A DNA stretch of 32,860 nucleotides from positions 1 through 32,860 of the forward strand of contig BAXV01000042.1 of the NCBI GenBank assembly GCA_001310715.1, written 5' to 3'. A program made the position numbers and the translations under genes. This DNA comes from Pseudovibrio sp. JCM 19062. Lineage in GTDB: Bacteria > Pseudomonadota > Alphaproteobacteria > Rhizobiales > Stappiaceae. Of this stretch, positions 18,181-27,212 are shown piece by piece; positions within the stretch are counted from its first letter, which is position 1, and the number at the start of each line of letters is the position of its first letter. The notes under the pieces are model-generated. The model made no database searches. It was not told the DNA's origin and was given only the letters and a program-made list of their open reading frames with translations.

Positions 18181-19833
18181 CCTGCCACCGCCTCAGGGGC
18201 CAATTCCCTTGTTTGCGTGGCCCGTGCTGATGGCAGGCTGTAGTGCTTGCGCCAGATCTGCTCGTATCGCGACCACTCTTGCTGCCATTTGTCCATGGAC
18301 CACCCCAGTTTTTCTCGAAGCCGTGTTTCAAGCTCATTCGCCAGCTCTGACCCGCCTTCTGCCAGAACCAGACCAATTCTTGTCCGGCGCAACAGAAGAT
18401 CATCCAAATGCACGACATCTTCATGCATCACCGCCCAGTCCAGCTCTGCCCAGAGGCGGTTTGTGCCGGAAACGCGGGAAAGATCGTGCTTTGAGGCGTT
18501 TGCCGCAAGTGCTGGCAGATCGGTGCCATAATAGCCGCTGAGGCGCTTCAGGTCTGCTCTGGACAGGTTCGGGAAGCTCTTCTCGTCAAACTCAGCCAGT
18601 TTGGGATCGAAGACAAAATCGTAGTGCCCTGAGGTTTGTGCGCCATTCAGATAGGGTGCGCATGCCTCCAGCACCTGCCCTGCCATCACGCGGAAGGTGG
18701 TCAGCTTGCCACCTGTTACTGTGATGAGGCCTTTATCATCCACACCACATGATCACGTTTGGCCTTTGACGGGTGCAGCTCCTTGGGGTCCACACCTTCA
18801 TCACCAACGATTGGCCGGACGCCGGACCATGTTGAAATCACATCTGTTTCAGCCAGCTTTGCAGCGGGGAAGTTGTGGTTGGCACCCTTGAGGAGATAGT
18901 CCACTTCCTCAGAAGTGATGGCGGCTTCCAGATCAAGGTCGTCGGTATGGTCCAGATCTGTTGTGCCGATAACCGTACGGCCCATCCATGGGTAGATGAA
19001 GACGCCGCGTTTATCCTGAGGGTGAAGGTAGCCGAGGCACTGATGAACCGGCAAGCGCCAGGATGGCACGACGATGTGACTGCCGCGCAAGGGGCGAATG
19101 CGCTTGGCCTGCCCCAGCTGTTCGCGCAGGTTATCTGCCCAGACGCCGGTTGCATTGACGACGGTCTTACTGGAGATTTTCAGCGTTTCTCCGGTTTCGG
19201 CGTCCTCGACCTCAAGCTGCTTTGCGCCCTCACCTTGTGCGGATACGGTCTTCACCGAGGCGTAGTTCAGCGTTGTTGCGCCGCAGCGCCGAGCCTCAGC
19301 CAGAACGCGCAGGACCAACCGGCTGTCATCGGTCAGTGCATCGGTATACTGGGCCGAGCCAAGCAGGCCCTCAGCTTTGAGACCCGGTAAAGCTGCGATG
19401 GTCTGGTCGCGGTCCAGATGCTTATGGTCGCGCTTTTTGGCAAAGTATCCGTAAATGTTCAGGATCACCGAGAAGGCACTGCGTTGGGGAATTGCTTTTC
19501 GCGGAATGGGAAGAGATAGTTCAGGTTTTCGATGAGACCGGGCGCTTCCTTCAGCAGCTTTTCTCGCTCGCGTACGGATTCGCGCGCCAGTCCGAACTCG
19601 CCCTGAGCAAGATATCGCAGGCCGCCGTGGACCATCTTCGAGGAGCGACTGGAAGTGCCCCACGCATAGTCTTTCTTTTCAAGCAACAGGACATCAAGGC
19701 CACTTCTTGCCGCCATCAGGGCAACGCCTGCTCCAGTGATGCCACCACCGACGACAACTATATCCCAAGGCTTACTGCGCTCTTTTACAGATGCGAGCTT
19801 CTGCTCTCTGCTGAACTGGCCCATGTTTCCCAT
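18177..19833 (-). CDS. glpD: FAD-dependent glycerol-3-phosphate dehydrogenase, two frameshifts
   Basis: Oxidises sn-glycerol 3-phosphate to dihydroxyacetone phosphate, passing electrons to quinone at the inner membrane. The FAD fold is WDIVVVGGGITGAGVALMAA (about 23-42). Family blocks are SSRSSKMVHGGLRYLAQGEF, TVVNATGVWADNLRE, RPLRGSHIVVP and WSGVRPIVGDEG. One base near 18745 joins these to DDKGLITVTGGKLTTFRVMA, the conserved C-terminal motif, and one near 19480 joins the N-terminal part. The result is about 552 residues, as usual for GlpD. ATG 19833 has GAGGAGGGG just upstream. It lies between the FAD oxidase (123-base gap) and the kinase (ATGA overlap). It may act on the product of that kinase. 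Assignment to the GlpA/GlpD family is firm; the physiological substrate is not proven. Confidence 0.9.
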
Positions 19834-19956
19834 TGCCCCTCCTCGAATTCCCTAGGCAGCTGGCGCTTATTCGGCAACGCCAACTGCTTTAGTCATTTTT
19901 TTCGCGCGTATCTTCCTGCGAAAACCTCTCCCAGATCTTCGCAGGAACGCTTAGTT

Positions 19957-21580
19957 TCATGCAGGTTCGGTGCTACTCGCGACTTCGTCACCAAGTAGAA
20001 CACCCGGGTTCATGCGCCGTCCGGGTCGAAGTGCTTGCTGAGCGTCTTCAGTGCGCTCATACCCAACTCGCCTTTTTCCGCTGGCAAGTAAGGTGCGTGA
20101 TCACGTCCGACACCGTGCTGGTGAGAGATGGTACCACCATGGGCCACCACGGTTTCCGAGGCAACTTTCTTGACGATCTTCCAGCGCTCCATGGTTTCTT
20201 CATAGGAGCTGGCGACCGGGAACAGGTAAGTGGTGTATGCGCTGGAGCCTTGCGGGTAGACGTGGGACAGGTGCGTGTAGGCAAACACAGGTATTCCCTG
20301 CTCTTTCAGCGCATTGCAGACCTTATCCTCAATCTCGCTCATGTAAGGGCGCAGAGCGGACCAATCCATTGCGGTCTCAAACGTGTCTGCCGCCACACCA
20401 TGCTCCCAAAGCGGATGGCGCAGATAAGGGCCTTTGTAACGGTTTTCTTGCCACTTATCGCCCAGCATCTTGGAGAGGACACGCTTTGCGCCATGGCGCT
20501 TGAGATGAACGTTTGCGAGTTTCTCATTGACTGCGACTTGCTTCTTAGAACCCGTCAGACCGAATGTGAGCATACACTTTTGATCGGTCAGGCCCTTGAA
20601 CTTGAAGAGCATGTTCAGCTTGGAGAGCTTCTTCTCAGGCACAGCCAGTTTCAGCATGATGTCTGTTTCTTTTGCGTTGCTGAGACGCAGCATTGAGAGC
20701 GGAATACGCCCCTGTGTGATGGCTTGAACGGCAGCGACACCGCTTTCCCAATCCGGCATGAAGACCGTGTAGAACTGCTCGGCTTCCGGCAGTGGGGTCA
20801 CGCGGACCTTTACCTCAGTCAGGATGCCCATTGTGCCTTCCGAGCCGAGGATGGTTTCACGCAGATCCGGGCCTGCGGAAGATGCTGGAATGCTCGGGAT
20901 TTCCAGTTTGCCTTTCGGCGTTTCAACTATGCCACCTGCAAAGAGCTGTTCGATGCGTCCGTAACGCAGCGATTGCTGACCAGAGGAGCGAGTGACCACC
21001 CAACCCCCTACTGTAGAAAGCTCAAAGCTTTGCGGGAAATGCCCGAGAGTATAGCCGATTGCTGCCAGTTGGGCTTCCAGATCCGGACCACGCACACCTG
21101 CGCCGAAAGTCGCGATCTGGCTTTCCTTATCGAAATCGAGCAAGCGATTCATGCGGGTAAGCGCTACGGTGATCTGCGGCTTGTCACTCCGAGGACATGC
21201 CAAGTGCCGACGACCGAGGTTCCGCCGCCATACGGGACAAGGATCAGATCCTTTTCCGCCGCCCAATCCATCAGTTCGCGGACGTGCTCTGTGGTCTCCG
21301 GGAATGCAACTGCATCTGCGACAGAACCGAACTTGCCGCTCCGCATTTCCAGCCAATCCGGGAAACTCTGACCACATGCATGTCTCACGCGCGTTTCTGG
21401 AGACTTATCCAGCAGAGGATGCTCTGGAGCGCGGGATTCTGGAACGTTATTGATGGCTTCTTGCAATGTCGCATCAGGGAGTGGATGTGTCTCACCCAAA
21501 ATGTCTGCAAGCAAGGCTTTTGCGAAATCGGCCAGCTGCGCCTGGTGCGAGTCATCGCCCCAACCGTTCCATCTTCTCAT
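19957..21580 (-). CDS. FAD-binding oxidase, alkyl-DHAP synthase/D-lactate dehydrogenase-like (VAO family), two frameshifts
   Basis: VAO/PCMH flavoprotein of about 541 residues after one-base repairs near 21198 and 20010. The FAD-binding part has DLILVPYGGGTSVVGG and FGAGVRGPDLEAQLAAIGYT, then ELSTVGGWVVTRSSGQQSLR and YGRIEQLFAGG, followed by LGSEGTMGILTEVKVRV. The catalytic-end loop is HGGTISHQHGVGRDHAPYLP. This arrangement is that of alkyldihydroxyacetonephosphate synthase and close bacterial FAD oxidases. The animal enzyme carries three histidines where this has H-Q-H. After repair it ends MNPGVLLGDEVASSTEPA. ATG 21580 is chosen; the upstream extension has no ribosome site. First gene of an operon with glpD and an FGGY kinase, so its substrate is probably a glycerol- or DHAP-derived compound. 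Confidence 0.85.
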
Positions 21581-21618
21581 TTGTGCACGCTCCCCTACAC
21601 GTATAACTATTTTGTTTG

Positions 21619-21646
21619 ACGCATGGTACACGCTGTTAACGCATGG
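21619..21646. promoter_or_regulatory. Direct repeat upstream of the FAD oxidase operon, possible activator or repressor site
   Basis: ACGCATGG at 21619-21626 and again at 21639-21646, exactly 20 bases apart, that is two helical turns. It lies 39-66 bases upstream of the ATG at 21580 of the leftward operon, inside the short gap to pncB. Spacing and position suit a regulator binding as tandem dimers. No regulator gene is adjacent. Confidence 0.35.
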
Positions 21647-21695
21647 GGAAACTAATCAATTGGATTATTTTAAGTAGTTTCTAATATAACACTGG

Positions 21696-22986
21696 CTAGA
21701 CAACTACCTTCTGTCTGGTTTGATCCCCGACACCAAAAACGCGCTTGTAGCGGTCGATTTCTTCGCGCGGGCCATGGCCTTGTTGGGGTTGTCCGACAGT
21801 TTGACGGTTGGTTTTCCGTTGGCAGTAACGGCCTTGCAGACCAGCGAGAACGGCGCCAGTGCATCATCAGGCACAAGGCCGCGGAAGTCGTTGGTGAGAT
21901 TGGTGCCCCAGCCAAAACTGCAACGAACACGGCCATGGAACATGCGCTGCAAATGGGCGATCATGTCTTCATCCAGGCCATCGGAGAAAATGACGCGCTT
22001 TTTGCTCAGGTCTTCGCCGTGGGCTTGCCACCACTTGATGGCAGCTTCTGCGCTTTAACCGGATCACCACTGTCAATACGGATGCCCGTCCATGAGGCCA
22101 GCCAATCCGGGGCGTTATTCAGGAAGCCTTCGGTGCCATAAGTATCGGGCAGGATGATGCGCAGATTGCCGTCGTGCTCCTCCTGCCAGTCTTGCAGCAC
22201 CTTGTAGGGTGCCTCGGCCAGCTCTTCATCAGTACCTGCCAGTGCGGCATAGACCATCGGCAATTCGTGGGCGTTGGTGCCAATCGCTTCCACTTCGCGC
22301 CGCATGGCAATCAAGCAGTTGGATGTGCCGACGAACTTCTTGCCCAGACCTTCCATCATGGCCTGCACGCACCAGTCCTGCCACAGGAAGGAATGACGGC
22401 GACGTGTCCCGAAATCGGCTAGGGCCAAGTTGTCAATCTTGCGCAGGTCCTCGACCTTTTGCCAGAGTTTTGTCATGGCACGGGCGTAGAGAACCTGCAG
22501 CTCAAACCGGCCCATGTTTTTGAGCACGGCACGGGAGCGCAGCTCCATCAGCACGGCAAGAGCTGGCACTTCCCAAAGCATCACCGCAGGCCAGTCCCCT
22601 TCGAAGGTCAGCTCGTACTGGTCGCCTTTGACCTCCAGATGGTAGGGCGGCAAGGTCAGGTTTTCGAACCACTCCACAAACTCGGCGCGGAACATGGAGC
22701 GTTTGCCATAGAACATGTTACCGCGCAGCCATGTGCTCTCGCCGCGAGACAAGGAAAGCGTGCGAATGTGATCAAGCTGATCGCGTAGCTCCTGTTCATC
22801 AATGATCTTTGCCAGCGGTATGTGCTGAGCTCTGTTGATGAGGCTGAAGGTGACCTGAGTGTCCGGCTTGTTCAGAAAAACCGACTGGGCCATCAAAAGC
22901 TTGTAGAAGTCGGTGTCGATCAGGGACCGCACAATCGGGTCAATTTTCCAATTGTGGTTGTAAACGCGGGAGGCGATATCGATCAT
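21696..22986 (-). CDS. pncB: Nicotinate phosphoribosyltransferase, two frameshifts
   Basis: Joins nicotinate with PRPP to form nicotinate mononucleotide, the entry step of the Preiss-Handler NAD salvage route. Diagnostic blocks are SLIDTDFYKLLMAQSVF near the N-terminus, LADFGTRRRHSFLWQDWCVQ in the middle (F-G-T-R-R motif), FVGTSNCLIA, ELPMVYAALAGTDEE and SWTGIRIDSGDP. One base near 22045 restores AEAAIKWWQAHGEDLSKKR and VIFSDGLDEDMIA; one near 21770 restores EEIDRYKRVFGVGDQTRQK and a TAG at 21696. Full length is about 430 residues, normal for PncB. The ATG at 22984-22986 overlaps the pncA stop as TAATG, so the two enzymes are co-translated and act in sequence. Confidence 0.95.
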
Positions 22987-23606
22987 TATGCAACCATCTC
23001 GCCAGCAAGTTTGATGCCCTGACTTTGCATTTCATCCAATGCCTCTTGCAGGGAGCCGTTCAGGTCGATGGCTCTACAGGCATCCAGATGGACGATGACG
23101 TTGAAGCCCTGCTTTGCAGCATCTACTGCGGAAAACCGCACACAGAAATCGGTCGCAAGACAGCCATGTGCAACGTATCAACCCCAAGCTCGCGCAGGTA
23201 GCCGCAAAGGCCCGTTGGTGTGGTACGGTCGTTCTCAAAGAAAGCGGAATAGCTGTCGATGTGCGGGCGGAAGCCTTTGCGCACGATAAGGTCAGCGCTG
23301 CCGGTTTTCAGGTCTTTGTGGAACGCAGCGCCATTGGTGCCCTGCACGCAGTGGCTTGGCCAGAGAACCTGAGGGCCGTAGGGCATCTCGATCATCTCGT
23401 AGGGCTGTCTGCCTCGTGATTGTCTGCAAAGGACTTGTGTCCTGCGGGTGCCAGTCCTGCGTCAGCACCTTGACGGCAAATTCGTTCTGCAGCTGGTTCA
23501 CCAGCGGGACAATCTCTTCACCACGTTTAACAGCCAGAGCTCCGTCCGAACAGAAATCATTCTGAATATCAATCATAATCAGAGCTTCGTTTATCGGTCG
23601 TGTCAT
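22986..23606 (-). CDS. pncA: Nicotinamidase, three frameshifts
   Basis: Hydrolyses nicotinamide to nicotinate and ammonia. The N-terminal ALIMIDIQNDFCSDGALAVK holds the catalytic Asp. After repairs near 23440 and 23405 the protein reads DWHPQD (metal-binding H), HKSFADNHEADSP, YEMIEMPYGPQVLWPSHCVQ and GTNGAAFHKDL. IVRKGFRPHIDSYSAFFEND includes the catalytic Lys. A repair near 23168 restores GCLATDFCVRFSAVDAAKQG, where Cys is the nucleophile. Full length is about 207 residues. ATG 23606 has CAGGAAAC upstream, while in-frame upstream residues lack family similarity. Operon partner of pncB. Confidence 0.95.
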
Positions 23607-23744
23607 GGTTGTTTCCTGTTTGCGATGAAAAGTCTCGCCCATTTCGCAGGCTACGCTGCGAGGACGCTTTGGTACCTTAAGTGACCAGCGCGGAATATTG
23701 CGATAATCTGCAGCAAACTCAAGCAAAATATGTGGGATTGAGCG

Positions 23745-23764
23745 GCTGCTTGAGGGTAAGCAGC
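23745..23764. other. Hairpin downstream of soxT
   Basis: GCTGCTT, a six-base loop, AAGCAGC: seven perfect pairs, about 60 bases after the soxT stop on the - strand. No T-run follows, so it may be a weak or factor-dependent end of the soxS-soxT transcript. Confidence 0.35.
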
Positions 23765-23825
23765 TTATTTGACGGCTAATATCCTCAATAGGGTTCCTGC
23801 CGTTGGGCTGATGTGCATAAGTTAA

Positions 23826-24876
23826 TTACTGCTTCCAGAAGGCAAGGCGAAAACCGACGACCAGTTGCTGCAGGCCTATGGCGGCGCCTGCACGATAGAA
23901 AGCATGACAAGTGGTGCGCTAATCGCGAGTGTGGAGAAGGCGGAGATGCCCTGCCCGATGGTGCAGCCCAAGGCGATGACGCCTCCGGTGCCCATGAAGA
24001 AACCGCCGAGGATCTGTCTTCTTAGCTCACGCGGGTCGTCGCAGGCTTCCCATCTGAAGTGGCCTTTGATGAGCGAGCCGAGGAAAGCCCCGCCAAGGAC
24101 ACCTAGGACTGAGCCAACGGCAAACGAAAGGCCACCGCCAGATGCAGTCATCAGATACATGAGTGTATCGCCAACCGGAACGGTGAAGGAGTGGCTGGCA
24201 ACGCCGATCTCCTCAAAGCTTTCTTCAAACAGATAGCTGGTTGCGAGCCAGCCGGAGATAATGGCGAGTGCTACGGCCAGAGACGTGATGATCGCCTTTG
24301 GGCTTTTGCGGAACTCTTTATTACCCACTGCGAATAAGGCGATTGCCCCTGCAATGATCAGGGCGATGGTGAGTTTGGAGAGCTCCAGTTTTTCCGATAG
24401 GAGGTGCGCGATGCCGGTTGCGCTGGCCTCGGAGACTTCTGACGGGAACAGGAAGACGCGCAGATACGCGGTTGGGCCGCCCACTGCCATGGCGGCGGAA
24501 ATGGCGATTACCAGTGAGAGCACGAAGTAACGCATGTCGCCACCGCCGAGGCGCGCCAGTGCGCCGTAACCGCAGGAGCCTGCCATGGCCATGCCGTAGC
24601 CGAACATCAGACCACCGGTGATACAGGCCAGCGGGTTCCAGCTTTGGGTGAGGTAGATGGTTTCTTCCAGCGTGATCAGGCCTGATCGGCGAGTAGGAAC
24701 GTTGCTGCAATGGAGGTGGCGATGGCGAAGGCCCACATGCGCATGCGCAGCCACTCTTTGCCGTAGAGGGCGTCTTCAATTGCGCCAAGCGTGCAGAAGC
24801 GGCCCAGACGTGCAGCAAGGCCAAGCAGAACACCACCCGCAAAGCCTGCGAGTGCCGCCAGAATATCCTCGGACAT
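23826..24876 (-). CDS. soxT: SoxT-like YeeE/YedE-family sulfur transporter, two frameshifts
   Basis: Inner-membrane protein of about 350 residues with nine or more hydrophobic segments. YeeE/YedE proteins take up thiosulfate or other sulfur species. The conserved cysteine motifs are ARLGRFCTLGAIEDAL near residues 22-37, GMAMAGSCGYGALARLGGGD and GGVIALGCTIGQGISAFS. The repairs, one base each near 24683 and 23888, restore LLADQALITLEETIYLTQSW and a C-terminus GAAIGLQQLVVGFRLAFWKQ. ATG 24876 follows GGGAGGG. It is 40 bases after soxR on the same strand, the order (soxT next to soxR) described for other sox clusters. It probably feeds or senses sulfur substrate; thiosulfate as cargo is inferred. 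Confidence 0.88.
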
Positions 24877-24916
24877 TTGATCCCTCCCCCAAGATCAAAA
24901 GACCGGAACAGCTGTT

Positions 24917-25264
24917 TTAGGAAGCGTTGTTGTCTTCGGCGCAGAACAATTCAAAAAGCAGGTCGAGAACCTGTTTTGCTCGTTCATCCTTGAGGCTGTA
25001 GTAGACTGCCTTTCCGTCCCTTCGGCAGTTTACGAGACCATCGAGGCGCAAACGCGCAAGTTGTTGACTGACCGCAGACTGACGCGACGACAGAAGCTGC
25101 TCCAGCTCTGTTACCGACTTTTCGCCCGTAACGAGATGACACAGGATCATCAATCGGCCTTCATGTGTCAATGCTTTCAGGAAATCAGTTGCATCCTTGG
25201 CATGGCCCAGCATGCGCTCGATGTCTTCTTCTTTCATCCCACGCTCAATCATGGGTATCGCCAT
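24917..25264 (-). CDS. soxR: SoxR, ArsR-family persulfide-type transcriptional repressor
   Basis: Intact, 115 residues. Winged helix: FLKALTHEGRLMILCHLV, then TELEQLLSSRQSAVSQQLAR (recognition helix) and LVNCRRDGKAVYYSL (wing). Cysteines fall at residues 42 and 108, the same positions as the two sulfur-sensing cysteines of BigR, which form a tetrasulfide or disulfide on exposure to persulfide. A third, Cys80, is in the wing. SoxR of other sox clusters represses the soxSV and soxXYZ promoters in the absence of sulfur substrate. Here palindromes at 26378 and 27827 are the likely targets. It is likely co-transcribed with soxT and possibly from soxS. The start has AGGA nine bases upstream. Confidence 0.93.
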   Translation of the reverse strand: MAIPMIERGMKEEDIERMLGHAKDATDFLKALTHEGRLMILCHLVTGEKSVTELEQLLSSRQSAVSQQLARLRLDGLVNCRRDGKAVYYSLKDERAKQVLDLLFELFCAEDNNAS

Positions 25265-25418
25265 TAAACCAAATCCTGCGCAACGTTTGGAACGGGTTGG
25301 GCAAGGTCAGCACTCACTGGAAAAGCAAAGTTGACCTGCAGCACGTCTATCAGGTGGTGGCATACGCTGAATGCATTTGTTTTTCAACCATCGCCTGCGC
25401 CACCCATTTAGTAGCCAC

Positions 25419-25925
25419 TTAGAAGTCGAGTAAATCCGAGATTTCCTCCAGACCGCTTTCCGCACACTCCTCGTCAATTTTTGGGGAGGGTGCACCGGAG
25501 ACACCAATTCCGCCGACAATCGTGCCTGCGGATTCGATCGGAAGGCCGCCACCCAATGCAAGGGCACCGGGGATATCGCGCAAGCCAGCAGAAAGGTTGC
25601 CGGCCTTGATCTCCTCCTGAATTTCCAGCGTTGCACTACGGAAGCTGACAGAGGTCCATGCTTTGCCGCGAGCGGTGTTGACGGTGTGAACGCCTGCATA
25701 GCGATCGCGGATGGTAGCCTGCGTCTGGCCGAAACGGTCCACGACAACTGCGGAGACCTGATAGCCGCCCTCACGGCAGGCTTCCATGGTGGCAACTGCA
25801 AGCTTCATGGCAACTTCGGGCTTCAATGACTTGAAGGTGACAAAGGCAGTCTCGTCTTGTGCCTGCGCAATGCTGAAGCCCGCAGACATCATCAGTACTG
25901 CTGCTCCTGTGATGATTGATTTCAT
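25419..25925 (-). CDS. GlcG/HbpS-like secreted protein (DUF336) inside the sox cluster
   Basis: Intact, 168 residues. A signal peptide, MKSIITGAAVLMMSAGFSIA with cleavage near AQA, sends it to the periplasm. The GlcG/HbpS fold is recognisable: AMKLAVATMEACREGGYQVS, VVDRFGQTQATIRDRYAGVH, TARGKAWTSVSF and IPGALALGGGLPIE, VGGIGVSGA. Some members (HbpS) bind heme and respond to oxidative stress; others are of unknown role. AGGAGATATCT precedes the ATG. It lies between soxS (44-base gap) and soxR (154-base gap) on the same strand, so it is probably co-expressed with them. It may bind heme or a sulfur intermediate near the SoxAX cytochrome, but that is speculation. Confidence 0.88.
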   Translation of the reverse strand: MKSIITGAAVLMMSAGFSIAQAQDETAFVTFKSLKPEVAMKLAVATMEACREGGYQVSAVVVDRFGQTQATIRDRYAGVHTVNTARGKAWTSVSFRSATLEIQEEIKAGNLSAGLRDIPGALALGGGLPIESAGTIVGGIGVSGAPSPKIDEECAESGLEEISDLLDF

Positions 25926-25969
25926 AGATATCTCCTAAATAAAACAGGTCCCCGGCCCACCGAGGAAGG

Positions 25970-26338
25970 TCAATAAGGGTCTTGAGCTGACTGAAGCATC
26001 TGGTTCAGGGCGGGGTAGAAAAAGTCTTCGCCGGGATACCCTTCAATCCGCTGCACTTCAGTGTCGTCAATCAAAAGAATGAAGGTTGGCGTGAACCGTG
26101 GTTTGCTCTTGAGGGTCACGCCATCTGGAACGCCCTCGTCAATGTCCATACGCAGCAATGGGGCCAGTTGCCCCTCCTCCGTCTTGCTGTAGGCCACGCC
26201 GATTTCCTGTTCCCAGCGCTCACACCACGGGCAAATCTCATCCTCAACCAAGAGCAGTTTTCTGTCCGGACTAGCGGCCTGAGCAGCGCTTAAAACAAGG
26301 GCCAGAATGGCGCATGAGATCCAACCAAAATTCTTCAT
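25970..26338 (-). CDS. soxS: SoxS, periplasmic thioredoxin-like protein
   Basis: About 122 residues from ATG 26338, preferred because the signal peptide MKNFGWISCAILALVLSAAQ begins there; an in-frame ATG at 26356 also exists. The active site is ICPWCERWEQEIG, a C-P-W-C pair. KPRFTPTFILL carries the cis-Pro loop, and IEGYPGEDFFYPAL matches SoxS of known sox clusters. SoxS keeps the SoxY carrier cysteine reduced and free of blocking adducts, using electrons passed by SoxV. It is encoded divergently from soxV with 78 bases between the starts, and a palindrome lies in that gap. Confidence 0.92.
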   Translation of the reverse strand: MKNFGWISCAILALVLSAAQAASPDRKLLLVEDEICPWCERWEQEIGVAYSKTEEGQLAPLLRMDIDEGVPDGVTLKSKPRFTPTFILLIDDTEVQRIEGYPGEDFFYPALNQMLQSAQDPY

Positions 26339-26377
26339 AATATCCGCGATTGACATTTTGAGAGTGATCGTATCTAA

Positions 26378-26397
26378 ATATTCTAATAATAGAATAT
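26378..26397. promoter_or_regulatory. Putative SoxR operator in the soxS-soxV divergent promoter
   Basis: A perfect palindrome: ATATTCTA, ATAA, TAGAATAT. A + strand TTGACA lies at 26350-26355 and TATCTA at 26371-26376, so the palindrome would cover the start of the soxV transcript, a repressor position. The half-site design matches the second palindrome at 27827 and is of the kind bound by ArsR proteins of the BigR/SoxR group. Confidence 0.7.
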
Positions 26398-26416
26398 GTT
26401 TTTAGCAAGTGCCCAT

Positions 26417-27152
26417 ATGTATCCAGATCTAACACTCATTGCTGCAGGAAGTGCGGGGCTGCTTTCGTTTCTCTCGCCCTGTATTTTGCCCATTGTTCCG
26501 TTCTACCTTTGCTATATTGCTGGCATTGGAATGAACGAGCTTTCTGGCGACGGGGTTACCCCTGCATCCAGCGCCGTGTTGTTTTTACGTCATTTTTCTT
26601 TGCCGCTGGCATTCTCACAATCTTTGTCGGCCTTGGCGCAACCGCGACCGTATTCGGTCAGTTGCTGCGCGACTGGTTTGACGTTTTGCGCTACGTCGCG
26701 GCGGCTGTCATCTTTGTGCTGGGCCTGCATTTTGTCGGCATCATCCGGCTTAACATGCTGCTGCGAGAGGCGCGGCTGGACAGTTCTTCTGCTCCGGCAG
26801 GGATCGTTGGTGCCTATCTGGTTGGGCTGGCGTTTGCCTTTGGCTGGACGCCTTGTGTTGGGCCGGTGCTGGCAACCATCTTGTTTACCGCTGGCGCAAG
26901 TGATGATGTTTCGCAAGGCATGTTGCTGCTGTTTGCTTATGGCGCTGGCATGACCCTGCCTTCATTCTGGCGGCGGTCTTTTCAAAACCATTCCTGAATT
27001 TCATGGGCCGTTTTCGGAAGTATCTGGGAGCAATCGAAAAAGGCATGGGCGTTCTTTTAATCGTTTTTGCGGTGCTGATCGGGACCAACACCATCGCCTG
27101 GATTGCCGGGTTCATGATTGAGTATGCGCCCAGCCTGACATCTTTAAGCTGA
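26417..27152 (+). CDS. soxV: SoxV, CcdA-family electron transporter, two frameshifts
   Basis: Inner-membrane protein of about 245 residues that moves electrons from cytoplasmic thioredoxin to periplasmic SoxW/SoxS. The first redox cysteine is in LLSFLSPCILPIVPFYL and the second in FAFGWTPCVGPVLATILF, the family's two conserved sites. Repairs near 26572 and 26965 restore VVFTSFFFAAGILTIFVGLG and ILAAVFSKPFLNFMGRFRKY, ending APSLTSLS. ATG 26417 is chosen over an in-frame ATG at 26396 because the latter lies inside the putative operator. Neither has a strong ribosome site. First gene of the rightward sox operon, followed by soxW after 60 bases. Confidence 0.9.
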
Positions 27153-27212
27153 GGCGTATCCGCTTGGGAGAGCAAGAGCCGCATTTTGCAGGATACGTTG
27201 TGGGAGGGATTG

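Noticed and set aside
20724..21371. A 215-residue open frame on the + strand
   Set aside because: Antisense to the FAD oxidase gene with its strong family motifs; no independent support.
23405..23445. Programmed frameshifting in pncA or other broken genes
   Set aside because: No slippery heptamers or downstream pseudoknots were apparent, and several shifts per gene are needed, which is not how recoding works.
26396..26416. The ATG at 26396 as the soxV start
   Set aside because: It lies inside the palindrome proposed as operator and would precede the transcript start; the in-frame ATG at 26417 gives a normal CcdA-type N-terminus.
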